Shown: positions 1 through 8,248 of the stretch, one piece after another
How the letters are laid out: each line of letters begins with the position of its first letter
Position numbering within the stretch: position 1 is the stretch's first letter
Assembly (NCBI GenBank): GCA_030431875.1
Contig: JAUIIG010000001.1
Span: 101,539 to 165,538 of the forward strand
From: Alphaproteobacteria bacterium
GTDB taxonomy: Bacteria; Pseudomonadota; Alphaproteobacteria; Sphingomonadales; Sphingomonadaceae
Reading direction: 5' to 3'
Length of the DNA: 64,000 nt
Translations under genes and position numbers: made by a program
Notes under the pieces: model-generated
Database searches by the model: none
Seen by the model: the letters and a program-made list of their open reading frames with translations, nothing else
Told to the model about the DNA's origin: nothing

Positions 1-1
1 A

Positions 2-472
2 CTGGTGCCGGTCGAGGAGATCGTCGACGCCACGATCTCGCTCGCGCTCATCAACGGGTACCGCCGCAAGATCGAACTCGATCTGGATATTCCAGGCAAC
101 CTGCCCTTGCTCCGCGTCGATCACGTGCAGGCAGAGCAGGTGCTGTTCAACCTCGTTCGCAATGCTTTCGAGGCGATGGAAGACGATCTCGACCACCCGC
201 ACAAGGTGCGCATCTCCGCGCATGAACTGGCTGGTGACAAGGTGGAAATTCTGGTCGAGGATTCCGGCCCCGGGATTGACCCCAAGGTTCGCGAACGGGT
301 CTTCGACAGCTTCGTCTCTACCAAGAGGGACGGCATGGGCGTCGGCCTCGCGATTTGCCGGCAGATCGTGGAGGCCCACAAGGGCCGCATCACCGCCGGG
401 GAAAGCGAGGCCCTGGGTGGGGCAAAGTTCAGCCTGACATTGCCGTCCGCGCCGCGCGAGCAGGGGAGCTAG
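2..472 (+). CDS. Sensor histidine kinase, C-terminal ATPase part (5' truncated by window edge)
   Basis: The open frame runs in from the window edge, so only the catalytic ATP-binding half of a histidine kinase is visible. It shows the HATPase N box (NLVRNAFEAM), G1 box (EDSGPGID) and G2 box (DGMGVGLAI), followed by a normal C-terminus. The phospho-accepting histidine and any sensory domain lie upstream, outside the window. It ends 3 bp before the next gene, a FixJ-type response regulator, so the pair most likely forms a FixL/FixJ-like two-component system. The ATG at base 5 is internal to the domain and is probably not the real start. The signal sensed cannot be deduced. Confidence 0.93.
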   Translation: MVPVEEIVDATISLALINGYRRKIELDLDIPGNLPLLRVDHVQAEQVLFNLVRNAFEAMEDDLDHPHKVRISAHELAGDKVEILVEDSGPGIDPKVRERVFDSFVSTKRDGMGVGLAICRQIVEAHKGRITAGESEALGGAKFSLTLPSAPREQGS

Positions 473-475
473 CCG

Positions 476-1090
476 ATGGGAGAACGGCGCGTGCATATCG
501 TCGACGACGATCCCATGATCCGCAAGTCGGTAGCCTTCATGCTGGCGACCGAGGACATAGAGACCACCCAGCACGACTGTGCCGAGGCCTTCCTGGTCGC
601 TCTGCCCGATCTTCCCGAGGGTTGCCTGCTGCTGGACCTCAGGCTTGGCGAAACGAGCGGGCTCGAATTGCAGCGGCAACTGCACGAGATGGGCAGGCAG
701 ATGCCAGTCGTGGTGATGACTGGCCACGGTGATGTGCCCACGGCGGTTGCGGCGATGAAGGAAGGCGCGGTCGACTACATCCAGAAACCCTTCACCAAGA
801 CGCAGGTCATCACCGCGCTGCAACAGGCTTGCAACCGCATGGTGGAGGAAACTCGCTCTGACACCGAACGCGAGAACGCCCGGCGATTGCTGAAGCAGCT
901 GAGTCCGCGCGAGCACCAGGTTGTCGCCGGACTTGCCCACGGCAAGCCGAACAAGAACATCGCCTTCGACCTCGGCATCAGCCCGCGCACGGTGGAAATC
1001 CACCGTGCCAATGCAATGAAGAAGCTGGAGGTGCGCACCCTGCCGGACTTGCTGCACGTCGCATTCCTCGCCGGGATCATGGACGAATAG
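476..1090 (+). CDS. FixJ/NarL-type response regulator
   Basis: This is a 204-residue two-domain response regulator. The receiver domain has the acidic triad near residues 10-12, the phospho-acceptor D54 in LLLDLRLGE, T82 and the conserved lysine K104 in QKPF. A LuxR-type helix-turn-helix follows at about residues 140-200 (LSPREHQVVAGLAHG, SPRTVEIHRANAMKKL). It is co-directional with and 3 bp downstream of the kinase fragment, which is its likely partner. It sits immediately before the tad pilus locus, separated by 393 bp, so control of pilus genes is possible but not shown. FixJ-like architecture does not by itself imply oxygen sensing. Confidence 0.93.
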   Translation: MGERRVHIVDDDPMIRKSVAFMLATEDIETTQHDCAEAFLVALPDLPEGCLLLDLRLGETSGLELQRQLHEMGRQMPVVVMTGHGDVPTAVAAMKEGAVDYIQKPFTKTQVITALQQACNRMVEETRSDTERENARRLLKQLSPREHQVVAGLAHGKPNKNIAFDLGISPRTVEIHRANAMKKLEVRTLPDLLHVAFLAGIMDE

Positions 1091-1120
1091 GCCGGTCCGG
1101 CGCGGCTGGCATGGCTAAGT

Positions 1121-1135
1121 AAACCTACGTGGTTT
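1121..1135. promoter_or_regulatory. Short inverted repeat AAACC-TACGT-GGTTT after the response regulator
   Basis: Perfect 5-bp arms flank a 5-bp centre, 30 bp past the response regulator stop codon. Size and symmetry are compatible with a dimeric LuxR-type HTH site. No function is proven, and it could be chance or part of a weak terminator. Confidence 0.3.
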
Positions 1136-1308
1136 CCCCTAGTCGGGCCGCTCCGACCTCAGGACTTCTACGCATTCCGGGCCAGATCCCGCCGGATTTG
1201 GGGCCAGCACGGCTGCCAATTCCCCGCATGGAAGATAAGTCATCAAAAACAGTATTTTGTGTCACTTCAGGTAACGCGAAGAGCAAACAAACTTAGTAAA
1301 TACCCTTA

Positions 1309-1346
1309 GGTTTCACGCCATTTTCGCAACGATCTTGCGTGAAACC
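1309..1346. promoter_or_regulatory. Inverted repeat GGTTTCACGC / GCGTGAAACC upstream of the pilin gene
   Basis: Two perfect 10-bp arms (1309-1318 and 1337-1346) are separated by 18 bp, about 140 bp upstream of the flp start codon. There is no following T-run, and the upstream gene ended over 200 bp earlier, so a regulatory site is more likely than a terminator. The binding protein is unknown. Confidence 0.45.
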
Positions 1347-1483
1347 ACGGGAATCTCCTTAATTGTTTCTACCTAGCCGGCTTGCGACCTTCCTCTCGTC
1401 CGATCTGCAAAAGGTCGTGACGAAATTGAACTGGCGGGGGGCACTTTTTGGTGACGCCGCTCGCTTCAACAGGAGTGGTTACC

Positions 1484-1672
1484 ATGAAGTCTTTCTTGCA
1501 CACCTTCATGCGCGATGAATCCGGTGCTTCGGCAGCCGAATATGCGCTGATCCTTGCCATCGTCGGTATCGGCATTGCCGGTGCAGCGCTCGGCCTCGCA
1601 ATCTCGATCCAGGGCGCGATGGATGATGCTTCCGACACGATCGACGAAAGCCGCGAGCTTCCCGCAGGCTGA
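1484..1672 (+). CDS. flp: Flp-family type IVb pilin
   Basis: This is a 62-residue prepilin, the major subunit of the Tad/Flp pilus. The start at 1484 is preferred over the ORF-track start at 1448 because AGGAGT lies 7 bp upstream and it gives a standard Flp leader (MKSFLHTFMRDESG). The processing site is G followed by ASAAEYALI, with the invariant Glu at +5 and Tyr at +6 of the mature form, followed by a long hydrophobic helix. It heads the tad locus. A GC-rich stem-loop follows at 1700-1731, a typical way to keep pilin transcript abundant relative to the assembly genes. Processing would be by the CpaA-like peptidase at 12388. Confidence 0.95.
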   Translation: MKSFLHTFMRDESGASAAEYALILAIVGIGIAGAALGLAISIQGAMDDASDTIDESRELPAG

Positions 1673-1699
1673 TCAATAGCCACGGTGAGGCAGAGGAGG

Positions 1700-1731
1700 C
1701 TCCCGCGGCCCGGGTAAGGGGCCGCGGGGAG
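1700..1731 (+). terminator. GC-rich stem-loop between flp and cpaB (attenuator-like)
   Basis: CTCCCGCGGCCC pairs with GGGCCGCGGGGAG (one bulged G) around a short GGGTAAG-type loop. It lies 27 bp after the flp stop and 36 bp before cpaB. No T-run follows, so it may be a partial terminator or an mRNA-stabilising 3' hairpin rather than a full stop signal. Confidence 0.5.
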
Positions 1732-1767
1732 CACTCCGAACAGTCAACAATCTGACGGGAGGGTGTC

Positions 1768-2709
1768 GTGCAGACGCGCAACTGGGTCTTGCTGGCAATT
1801 GCAGCAGTAGTGGGCATCGTCGCGGTGATCATCGCCAATGCCTGGTTCTCCGGGATGGAGCAGCGGCAGGAAGGCGCCGAGGCTACCATGCGGGAGCAAG
1901 AGACGGTGCAGATCGTCGTCGCCTCGCAACCCTTGTCCTACGGCTCGGCGCTTTCCGATCAGAATGTCCGTTTGCAGTATTGGCCCGCCGCCTCGGTCCC
2001 AGAGGGTGCCTTCTCCACCGTGGACGAGGCCTTGCGGAACTCCCGGGTGGCACTTCGCCCGATGGTTCCGGGTGAGCCGGTGCTGGCCAGCAAGGTCAGC
2101 GGCGCCGACGGGCGGGCGACCATGGCCGCGCTTGTACCCCCAGGTATGCGAGCCGTGTCGCTGCCCGTCGACGCACTTCGCGGGGTCGGTGGCTTCGTTG
2201 TCCCCGGCAATTCGGTCGATGTCATCCTGACGCGACGTATCGCCGGTGCCGGAGCCCGGTCCGAAGACCTGCGATCCGACGTCATCCTTGAAAATGTGCA
2301 GGTGCTGGCTGTTGATCAGACCCTGGACGACAGCACCGGTGAGCCGCGCGTGGGCCAGACAGCGACAGTGGCGGTTTCGCTGATCGATGCCCAGCGGCTG
2401 GCCGTCGCGCAGGGCGTGGGCACCGTCAGCCTTGCCCTGCGCAATACCGGGGATGTGATCGTGCCTGAAGACGGGACGGAAATGCCCGCCATGGCGACGG
2501 TGACGGCAGCCAACCTGGGCGGTCGTGGCCCCTACATTCCCGCCGCCGCAGCTCCGTCCGTCCCCGTGACCCAGACCTTTGTCCGCCGCAACGACATCCG
2601 CGCCGAACCTGCCGCTGCCGAGCCTGCTCGCCCGACCGGCCCGCGCATGGTGATCGTCCGTGGCACCCAGCCGACCAGCTACCCGGTCGGTCGAGAGAGA
2701 GGTGAGTGA
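1768..2709 (+). CDS. cpaB: Flp pilus assembly protein CpaB (RcpC)
   Basis: This 313-residue protein has one N-terminal membrane segment (WVLLAIAAVVGIVAVIIANAW) and then an SAF-like domain at about residues 45-110 (VVASQPLSYGSALSDQNV...), matching CpaB/RcpC. In this family the protein sits in the periplasm and acts with the CpaC secretin. The start is a GTG with GGGAGGG 5-8 bp upstream. It is followed directly by cpaC, whose ATG begins 1 bp after the cpaB stop, as in most tad loci. The C-terminal tail is Pro/Ala-rich and low in complexity. Confidence 0.92.
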   Translation: MQTRNWVLLAIAAVVGIVAVIIANAWFSGMEQRQEGAEATMREQETVQIVVASQPLSYGSALSDQNVRLQYWPAASVPEGAFSTVDEALRNSRVALRPMVPGEPVLASKVSGADGRATMAALVPPGMRAVSLPVDALRGVGGFVVPGNSVDVILTRRIAGAGARSEDLRSDVILENVQVLAVDQTLDDSTGEPRVGQTATVAVSLIDAQRLAVAQGVGTVSLALRNTGDVIVPEDGTEMPAMATVTAANLGGRGPYIPAAAAPSVPVTQTFVRRNDIRAEPAAAEPARPTGPRMVIVRGTQPTSYPVGRERGE

Positions 2710-2710
2710 T

Positions 2711-4120
2711 ATGAAGTTCCCCAACGCCCTCGCGATTGCTCTCGCCGCAACTTCGTCCCTGGCGCTGGCCGCTCCGGCTTTCGGCCAGGAAGTCGAGGCA
2801 TCGGTCCACGCCGGAACGCTGGAAGTGCCGGTCGATCACAGCCTCGTGGTCAGCGCCGATGCGCCCATCGCCCGTGCCATGATCGGCAATGCCGAGATTG
2901 CCGATGTCATGCCGATCTCCGATCGCCAGATCTACGTGCTGGGTCGCACCTTCGGCACCACCAGCCTGACGCTCTACGACCGGCAGGAGCACGTGATCGC
3001 CGTGATGGACGTCTCGGTTGGCCCCGACATCAGCGGCCTGCGCACCCAGCTGGACCAGCTGCTGCCGGGCGAGGATATCAACGTCGGCCTGTCCAACGGC
3101 AATGTCCTGCTGACTGGCATGGTCAGCGATGCCGGCTCGGCAGCGCGCGCCGCGCAGCTCTCGCGCGCCTTTGCCGGTGACCGGGTGATCAACATGCTCG
3201 GCATGGGCGGCAGCCAGCAGGTCATGCTGGAAGTGCGCTTTGCCGAAGTCGACCGCACCATTGGCGAACGGCTGGGCGTGGGCGGCTTCGGTCTCAACGA
3301 CTCGGGTGATTTCAGCGCCGTGCTGGGATCCGGCGCCGGACTGGGGGCAGGCACGCTCGGCACTCCCGGAGTGCCCAGCAGTGCCCCCATCACCGATGCC
3401 TTCGGCATTATCAGCCACGCCTTCAGCATCGGCAGCCTGAATATCGACGCGACGCTCGACATGCTGGAACGGCGCGGCCTTTCGCGCACCCTGGCAGAGC
3501 CGACACTGGTCGCCCTGTCGGGTGAGCCGGCATACTTCCTGGCAGGCGGCGAATTTCCCATCCCCGTGGTGGCGAACTACGGCATCGGCCAGGCCGGGCA
3601 ACAGAACCTCGGCGTCGAGTTCAAGTCCTTTGGCGTCAGCCTCAGCTTCACGCCGACGGTGCTCGGCAACGAGGTGATCAGCCTGATCGTCGAGCCCGAA
3701 GTGTCCTCGATCGACGAGAGCACCACGGTGGCCATCAACGGCATCACCATTCCCGGCCTGCGCACGCGCCGTGCCCGGACAACGGTGGAACTGCGCGACG
3801 GCGAAAGCTTCGCCATCGCCGGACTGCTGAACGAGGAATTCCAGACCACGGTGCGGCAGGTGCCGCTGCTTGGCTCGCTGCCGATCATCGGTTCGCTGTT
3901 CCGTTCCACCAGCTTCCAGCAGGGGCAGACCGAGCTGCTGATCGTCATCACCCCGCGACTTGTGGCGCCGATCCGGCCCGAACAGGTGCGCCTGCCAACC
4001 GAGCGGATCGACCCGCCACGACCGGTCGACGTGCTGCTCGACGGCGAGGGCTATCGCCCGCGCACCATGGATGACCTGGAAGTCGAAACTTCAGCTGAGG
4101 AGACGGACTATGAATATTGA
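2711..4120 (+). CDS. cpaC: Tad pilus outer-membrane secretin CpaC (RcpA)
   Basis: At 469 residues this is a usual length for the family. The start at 2711 gives a clean Sec signal peptide (MKFPNALAIALAATSSLALAA...FGQ), whereas the track start at 2660 lies inside cpaB. An N-terminal pilus-assembly domain (about 40-115) and a BON-like segment precede the secretin domain (about 200-430). The secretin signature is visible near the C-terminus (LLGSLPIIGSLFRST, TELLIVITPRLV). It should form the multimeric outer-membrane channel through which the Flp pilus exits. It overlaps the following lipoprotein gene by 11 bp, indicating coupled translation. Confidence 0.95.
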   Translation: MKFPNALAIALAATSSLALAAPAFGQEVEASVHAGTLEVPVDHSLVVSADAPIARAMIGNAEIADVMPISDRQIYVLGRTFGTTSLTLYDRQEHVIAVMDVSVGPDISGLRTQLDQLLPGEDINVGLSNGNVLLTGMVSDAGSAARAAQLSRAFAGDRVINMLGMGGSQQVMLEVRFAEVDRTIGERLGVGGFGLNDSGDFSAVLGSGAGLGAGTLGTPGVPSSAPITDAFGIISHAFSIGSLNIDATLDMLERRGLSRTLAEPTLVALSGEPAYFLAGGEFPIPVVANYGIGQAGQQNLGVEFKSFGVSLSFTPTVLGNEVISLIVEPEVSSIDESTTVAINGITIPGLRTRRARTTVELRDGESFAIAGLLNEEFQTTVRQVPLLGSLPIIGSLFRSTSFQQGQTELLIVITPRLVAPIRPEQVRLPTERIDPPRPVDVLLDGEGYRPRTMDDLEVETSAEETDYEY

Positions 4121-4388
4121 TCGTCGCCGCCTTGTCCTGCCGGTGCTGCTTGTCGCGCTGGGGGGCTGCACCCAGGGCTTCGTCACTCATGACGAGCCGG
4201 TGATCGAATTTGGCGAAATGAACCGCCAGACCATGGCCGCGCAGGTCATCAATCCGGAACCGGAATACGACACCGAAATGCCCGTCACCAGCGCCGAGCA
4301 TGCCGCGCAGGCCGTGGATCGCCATGCGACCGATACGGTGAAGCCGCCGGAGCACGTTCCCAGCACTACGCCCAATTCGGGCAACTGA
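4110..4388 (+). CDS. Small lipoprotein in the tad locus (CpaD position)
   Basis: A 92-residue protein starts with ATG at 4110, inside the end of cpaC. The N-terminus is a lipoprotein signal (RRRLVLPVLLVALGGC) with lipobox LGGC. The rest is polar, rich in Glu, Pro and Thr, without a domain I recognise. In canonical loci this slot holds cpaD, a roughly 200-residue lipoprotein; no such gene is found here. I infer a small outer-membrane lipoprotein that assists the secretin, either a shortened CpaD relative or a pilotin-like replacement. The family is unassigned. Confidence 0.8.
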   Translation: MNIDRRRLVLPVLLVALGGCTQGFVTHDEPVIEFGEMNRQTMAAQVINPEPEYDTEMPVTSAEHAAQAVDRHATDTVKPPEHVPSTTPNSGN

Positions 4389-4412
4389 CCGGGAAGGGGG
4401 CAAGCGTCCGCC

Positions 4413-5930
4413 ATGGCCCGGGCATCACGCAAACTGATTTCGGATGCGACAGGGGCCATTCCGGCGCTCTACGCGATTTCGCTGCTGGCGCTGATCGCCA
4501 TTGCCGGCATCGCCTTCGACTACGGGCGGCTGATGACCATGCAGAGCGAGTTGCAGAACGCAGCTGACCAGGCCGCGCTGGCTGCCGTGACCCAGCTCGA
4601 CGGGCGCGACGATGCCATGATCCGCGCGCGCGCCGCCGCCACCGCCGCTTTCGCCAGTGCTGCCAGCAGCTACGTCAACGAAACGCGCGTGGCCGACGAC
4701 GGGCAGGGGCAGGCTATCACCGGCCTCAGCTTCACCTTCTACGATGGCTACGCCAACGACCAGCCGGGCAATGTCGTCGCCAGCGATGCCGATGGTGCCA
4801 ACGCCAAGGTGGTGCAGGTTACCGTCAACGACCGCGAGGTGTTCTACGCGCTCACCCCCGTGGTCGGTGCGCTGTCGTCGGGCGGGGTCGAGGCGGATGC
4901 CATGGCCATGCTGGAACGCGCGGTCTGCAACATGCCGCCGATCATGGTCTGCATCGAACGCGACGACTTCTTCCTGCCGACGCTGGAAGGATACGGCCTG
5001 CGCATGCGCTGGACCGACAGTTCGGTCGATGCCCTGGCGCCGGGCAATGTCGGCTTCCTCGATCTCTACGGCGAGCACGATTCGCAATACGAGCTGGGCG
5101 AAAATTCACCCTACAACGACTGCGGCCTGATCGAGGACGTGACCACCGAACCGGGCTTCCGCGCCACCGAGACGCGCGCGCTCAACACCCGCTTCGATAT
5201 CTATTCCAACCCACTGTCCTGCGATCCTTCCAACGGTGATTTCTGCCCGGCGCAGAACGTGCGCTCGAACCTCGTCTTCGAGGAAGAGAGCACGATCTCC
5301 ACCAATTCGCCGACCCCGCCGCCTCCCCCGGCCTGCGGCACCTTCGATGACCGTTCGCGCGCCCGCGAGCCGATGACGGCAGAAGAAGTGGCGCTGGCCG
5401 GCAGTTTCACCCGCGACGAGTGCTTCAATAACGGCACCTGCACCTACATGGGCGACGGTGCCTGGGACATCGACGGCTACCTCGCCCGCAACCATCCCGG
5501 CGTCAGCGCGTCGAGCTTTGCACGCGGCACGCGCTACGAGGTCTACCAGTGGGAGATCGCCAGCGGCGGCAGCCGCATGGACCCGCGCCTGGTCACGTCC
5601 GAGGTCGAAACGCGTGAACGCGGTAACAGCGGGATCTACGAACACACCTTCACCAACCGCTGCGTCTATCCGCAGCCGCAATTCGCCGCGCCGCTGGTGC
5701 CGAGCAATACCCAGAAGGATCGCCGCCTGCTGTCCGTCGCTGCCGTCAACTGCACAGGCCTGACCGGGCGTAGCGAGGTCGACATCCTTGGCTGGCTCGA
5801 CGTCTTCCTGATCCAGCCCGCCGACAGCGAAGAGACCATCCAGTCCGAAATCGTCGGTCCGGCGCTGCGTCCGGATAACCTGCCGACCTTCCAGTACTTC
5901 GGCCGCGACCGCGCGGTGTTGATCCGATGA
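4413..5930 (+). CDS. TadG-like pilus protein (TadE/TadG N-terminal helix)
   Basis: The 505-residue protein begins with a short basic stretch and a type IV pilin-like hydrophobic helix (GAIPALYAISLLALIAIAGIAFDYGRL) followed by a helical LQNAADQAALAA segment, the hallmark of TadG N-termini. The large remainder is exported, cysteine-containing and acidic, and has no vWA MIDAS motif, unlike the TadG-type protein at 15224. It probably acts as a minor pilin-like or anchoring component on the periplasmic or surface side. Its stop overlaps the ATG of the next gene (ATGA), so it is translationally coupled to the TadE gene at 5927. Confidence 0.85.
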   Translation: MARASRKLISDATGAIPALYAISLLALIAIAGIAFDYGRLMTMQSELQNAADQAALAAVTQLDGRDDAMIRARAAATAAFASAASSYVNETRVADDGQGQAITGLSFTFYDGYANDQPGNVVASDADGANAKVVQVTVNDREVFYALTPVVGALSSGGVEADAMAMLERAVCNMPPIMVCIERDDFFLPTLEGYGLRMRWTDSSVDALAPGNVGFLDLYGEHDSQYELGENSPYNDCGLIEDVTTEPGFRATETRALNTRFDIYSNPLSCDPSNGDFCPAQNVRSNLVFEEESTISTNSPTPPPPPACGTFDDRSRAREPMTAEEVALAGSFTRDECFNNGTCTYMGDGAWDIDGYLARNHPGVSASSFARGTRYEVYQWEIASGGSRMDPRLVTSEVETRERGNSGIYEHTFTNRCVYPQPQFAAPLVPSNTQKDRRLLSVAAVNCTGLTGRSEVDILGWLDVFLIQPADSEETIQSEIVGPALRPDNLPTFQYFGRDRAVLIR

Positions 5931-6427
5931 CCCTGCGCGGCTTTCTTTCCGACCCCTCGGGGGCCTCCGCTGCAGAGCTGGCGCTGATGCTGCCGCTGCT
6001 GTTGGTATTGCTGTTCGCCGGTGTTGAAGGCGGTCACTTCATCTGGACCCAGCACAAGCTGACCGAAGCCGTGCGCGATGGTGCCCGCTATGCCTCGCGC
6101 CTGCCGGTTGAAGCCTACTGCATTGCCGGTTCTCCGGTGACGAGCGCCGGGACCATCGCCGATATCAAGCGCGTGACGCGGACCGGCCAGCTGGCCACTG
6201 GCGGCGCGGTCGCCGTCCCCGGCTGGAGCGAGGACGAGGTTGCCGTCGAAGTGGCCTGCGCCGCCTTCGTCGATACCGGGATTTACGACGATCTCGATAC
6301 CGCCGGACCGATCGTGACCGTGCGCGCCCACTCGGTGGCTTACCCATCGCTGTTCGGCAGACTGGGCGTGATTGACCCGACCATAACCATGACTGCCCGT
6401 TCCAGCGCAGCGGTGATCGGGCTGTGA
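5927..6427 (+). CDS. TadE-like pseudopilin
   Basis: This 166-residue protein has the TadE pattern: SGASAAELALMLPLLLVLLFAGVEGG, with a prepilin-type G/A-S-A-A-E motif leading into a hydrophobic helix, then QHKLTEAVRDGARYASR. The conserved Glu is at the +5-type position, so it should be cleaved by the prepilin peptidase and act as a minor pseudopilin. It overlaps the preceding TadG-like gene by 4 bp and the next TadE-like gene by 4 bp. Together they form a tightly coupled three-gene block between the secretin genes and cpaE. Confidence 0.88.
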   Translation: MTLRGFLSDPSGASAAELALMLPLLLVLLFAGVEGGHFIWTQHKLTEAVRDGARYASRLPVEAYCIAGSPVTSAGTIADIKRVTRTGQLATGGAVAVPGWSEDEVAVEVACAAFVDTGIYDDLDTAGPIVTVRAHSVAYPSLFGRLGVIDPTITMTARSSAAVIGL

Positions 6428-7053
6428 GGGCGCTGCGGGCCTTCCTTGCCGATCGGCGCGGCGCAAGTGCGGCGGAATTCGCGCTGGTGCTGCCGCTGGC
6501 GCTGTTGTTCCTGTTCGGCACCATCGATGCCGGGCGCTACGCCTGGCTTATCAACCGCCTCGAAAAAGGCGCACAGGAAGGCGTTCGCTATGCCGTGGTG
6601 ACGGACGTGGTTCCCACCGGGCTCAACAGTTACAACACGGTTGGCCTCAATTGCGGCGGGCAGGTGCTGGAGGCATCGGACCGCATCTGCGCCGAGGCCC
6701 TGGGCACGATCACCTGCACCGCCGCCGGTTGCAGCTGCACCCAGGCACCGTGCCCTGCGCTGGGCGCCACCAACACCGCGGCGTTCCAGAATATCGCCAC
6801 GCGGGTCGCACGGTTTGCGCCGGTCGATGCTGGCGACATCTCGGTCTCCTATTCCGGTTCGGGGATCGGTTTTGCCGGCGATCCGGCGGTCACCGATTCA
6901 GGCGAGCCGCTAAGCGACATTGCCCCGCTTGTCACGGTCGAGATCGACGGGATCGAGATGCGCGCCCTGCTGCTGTTCGGTGGCGGCGTGACCATGCCGC
7001 GCGCGAGTTCCTCGATGACGCTCGAGGATGGCACCGGGACGGTTGGATATTGA
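6424..7053 (+). CDS. TadE-like pseudopilin (second, TadF-like)
   Basis: The 209-residue protein starts at GTG 6424, overlapping the previous stop (GTGA). It carries DRRGASAAEFALVLPLALLFLFGTIDAGRYAW, the TadE/TadF N-terminal helix with the processing-site glutamate. A Cys-rich stretch follows (CTAAGCSCTQAPC), suggesting disulfides in the exported part. By position it corresponds to the second pseudopilin (TadF) of other tad loci. Its stop is 7 bp before the preferred start of cpaE. Confidence 0.87.
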   Translation: MRALRAFLADRRGASAAEFALVLPLALLFLFGTIDAGRYAWLINRLEKGAQEGVRYAVVTDVVPTGLNSYNTVGLNCGGQVLEASDRICAEALGTITCTAAGCSCTQAPCPALGATNTAAFQNIATRVARFAPVDAGDISVSYSGSGIGFAGDPAVTDSGEPLSDIAPLVTVEIDGIEMRALLLFGGGVTMPRASSSMTLEDGTGTVGY

Positions 7054-7060
7054 GGACATC

Positions 7061-8242
7061 ATGAGCGAGTTCACCACCACATCCGTTGACCCGCAGAGCG
7101 GCGACAAGGGCGCTCCCGCCGGCCTCGCCATCGTTGCGTGCGGAGTAGAAATCGACCGGCTGAAGAACGCAGACGATTCCGGCCTGCTGGAAGGCGCGGC
7201 GCTGCATGTCCTCGAGGCTGACAAGGCTGTCCCGGCTGACATCCTGGCCGAAGCGCGCCTGCTGGTGCTTGAAACCGATCCAGCGATCCCGGCATCGCTG
7301 GACCGCATCCGCGCGATCCGCAGAGAACGCCGGGCCTTGCCAATCATCGCCGCCCTGCGCGGGATGGATGTTGCTGCCATGCGCACGCTGGTGCGCGAAG
7401 GCATTGCCGACGTCATCGAATTGCCCTTCCTGCCGCACGAGCTTTCCACGCTGGTGGCCGAAGTGGCCTCTCGGCTCGCCCCGGTGCCGGACAAGAGCGG
7501 AGTGGCGCCGCTGTTCGCCATCGTTGGCGGCGTGGGCGGCAGCGGCACGACCACGGTCATGACTCATCTCGCGGGCCACCTTGCGCAGGCGCACGACCTG
7601 CGCATCTGCGTGGTCGACCTCGACGTGCAATCCGGCGAGGTGGCCTACTATTGCGGCCAGACCCCGCGCGTGACCATCGAGGCGCTCATCGGTGCCGGCG
7701 ACCGGCTGGACACCGAGATCATCGCCAGCGCGACGCTCGATTCCGGCCACGGCTTCTGGCTGATCGCCGCGCCGGACAAGGTTTTGCCGCTGGACGAGGT
7801 GAAGGTGGACGAAGTGCTCACCATGCTGGCGATACTGCGACGCCAGTTCGACCTCGTCCTGGTCGACCTGCCGACCGACTGGACGAGCTGGGCACTATCC
7901 GTGGTCGACGCCTGCTCGCGGGTGTTGCTGGTGACGGACCTTTCGGTCGCCTGCCTGCGCCAGGCCAAGCGTCGGTTCGACCTGTTCGAAAACGTCGGCA
8001 TCGATCTCGACCGGGTGCGGCTGGTGGCCAACCGCATCGAGCACAAGCTGTTCAAGACCTTCAGCCTCGACGATGCAGCCGAGGCGCTGGGGCGCGATTT
8101 CATCGCCGCCTTGCCCAATGCCGGGCACGACATGACCGACGCGCAGGACGAGGGGCTGCTGCTGTTCGACGTCCACAAAAACACGAAGTTCGAGGATGCG
8201 ATTGCCCAACTGGGCAAGACGTTGCTGGACCAGGCGGAGTAA
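7061..8242 (+). CDS. cpaE: Tad pilus localisation ATPase CpaE (TadZ)
   Basis: This 393-residue protein has an N-terminal atypical receiver-like domain (about 20-140) and a C-terminal MinD/ParA-type ATPase. The P-loop is a divergent Walker A, GGVGGSGTTTV, in place of KGGxGKT, as in TadZ/CpaE proteins. The downstream LVDLPTDW resembles a Walker B/switch region. CpaE-type proteins set the polar or cellular position of the pilus machine. The start at 7061 is chosen over 7028 because GAGGA lies 4 bp upstream and it avoids overlap with the TadE gene. Confidence 0.92.
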   Translation: MSEFTTTSVDPQSGDKGAPAGLAIVACGVEIDRLKNADDSGLLEGAALHVLEADKAVPADILAEARLLVLETDPAIPASLDRIRAIRRERRALPIIAALRGMDVAAMRTLVREGIADVIELPFLPHELSTLVAEVASRLAPVPDKSGVAPLFAIVGGVGGSGTTTVMTHLAGHLAQAHDLRICVVDLDVQSGEVAYYCGQTPRVTIEALIGAGDRLDTEIIASATLDSGHGFWLIAAPDKVLPLDEVKVDEVLTMLAILRRQFDLVLVDLPTDWTSWALSVVDACSRVLLVTDLSVACLRQAKRRFDLFENVGIDLDRVRLVANRIEHKLFKTFSLDDAAEALGRDFIAALPNAGHDMTDAQDEGLLLFDVHKNTKFEDAIAQLGKTLLDQAE

Positions 8243-8248
8243 GCGAAA

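Larger units (their letters stand above)
1091..1483. other. 393-bp intergenic region upstream of flp
   Basis: No ORF with coding character is seen here. The region is more AT-rich than its surroundings between about 1210 and 1375. It holds two inverted repeats described separately (1121-1135 and 1309-1346), and must contain the promoter for the pilin gene at 1484. I could not pick a convincing sigma-70 -35/-10 pair by eye. Confidence 0.7.
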
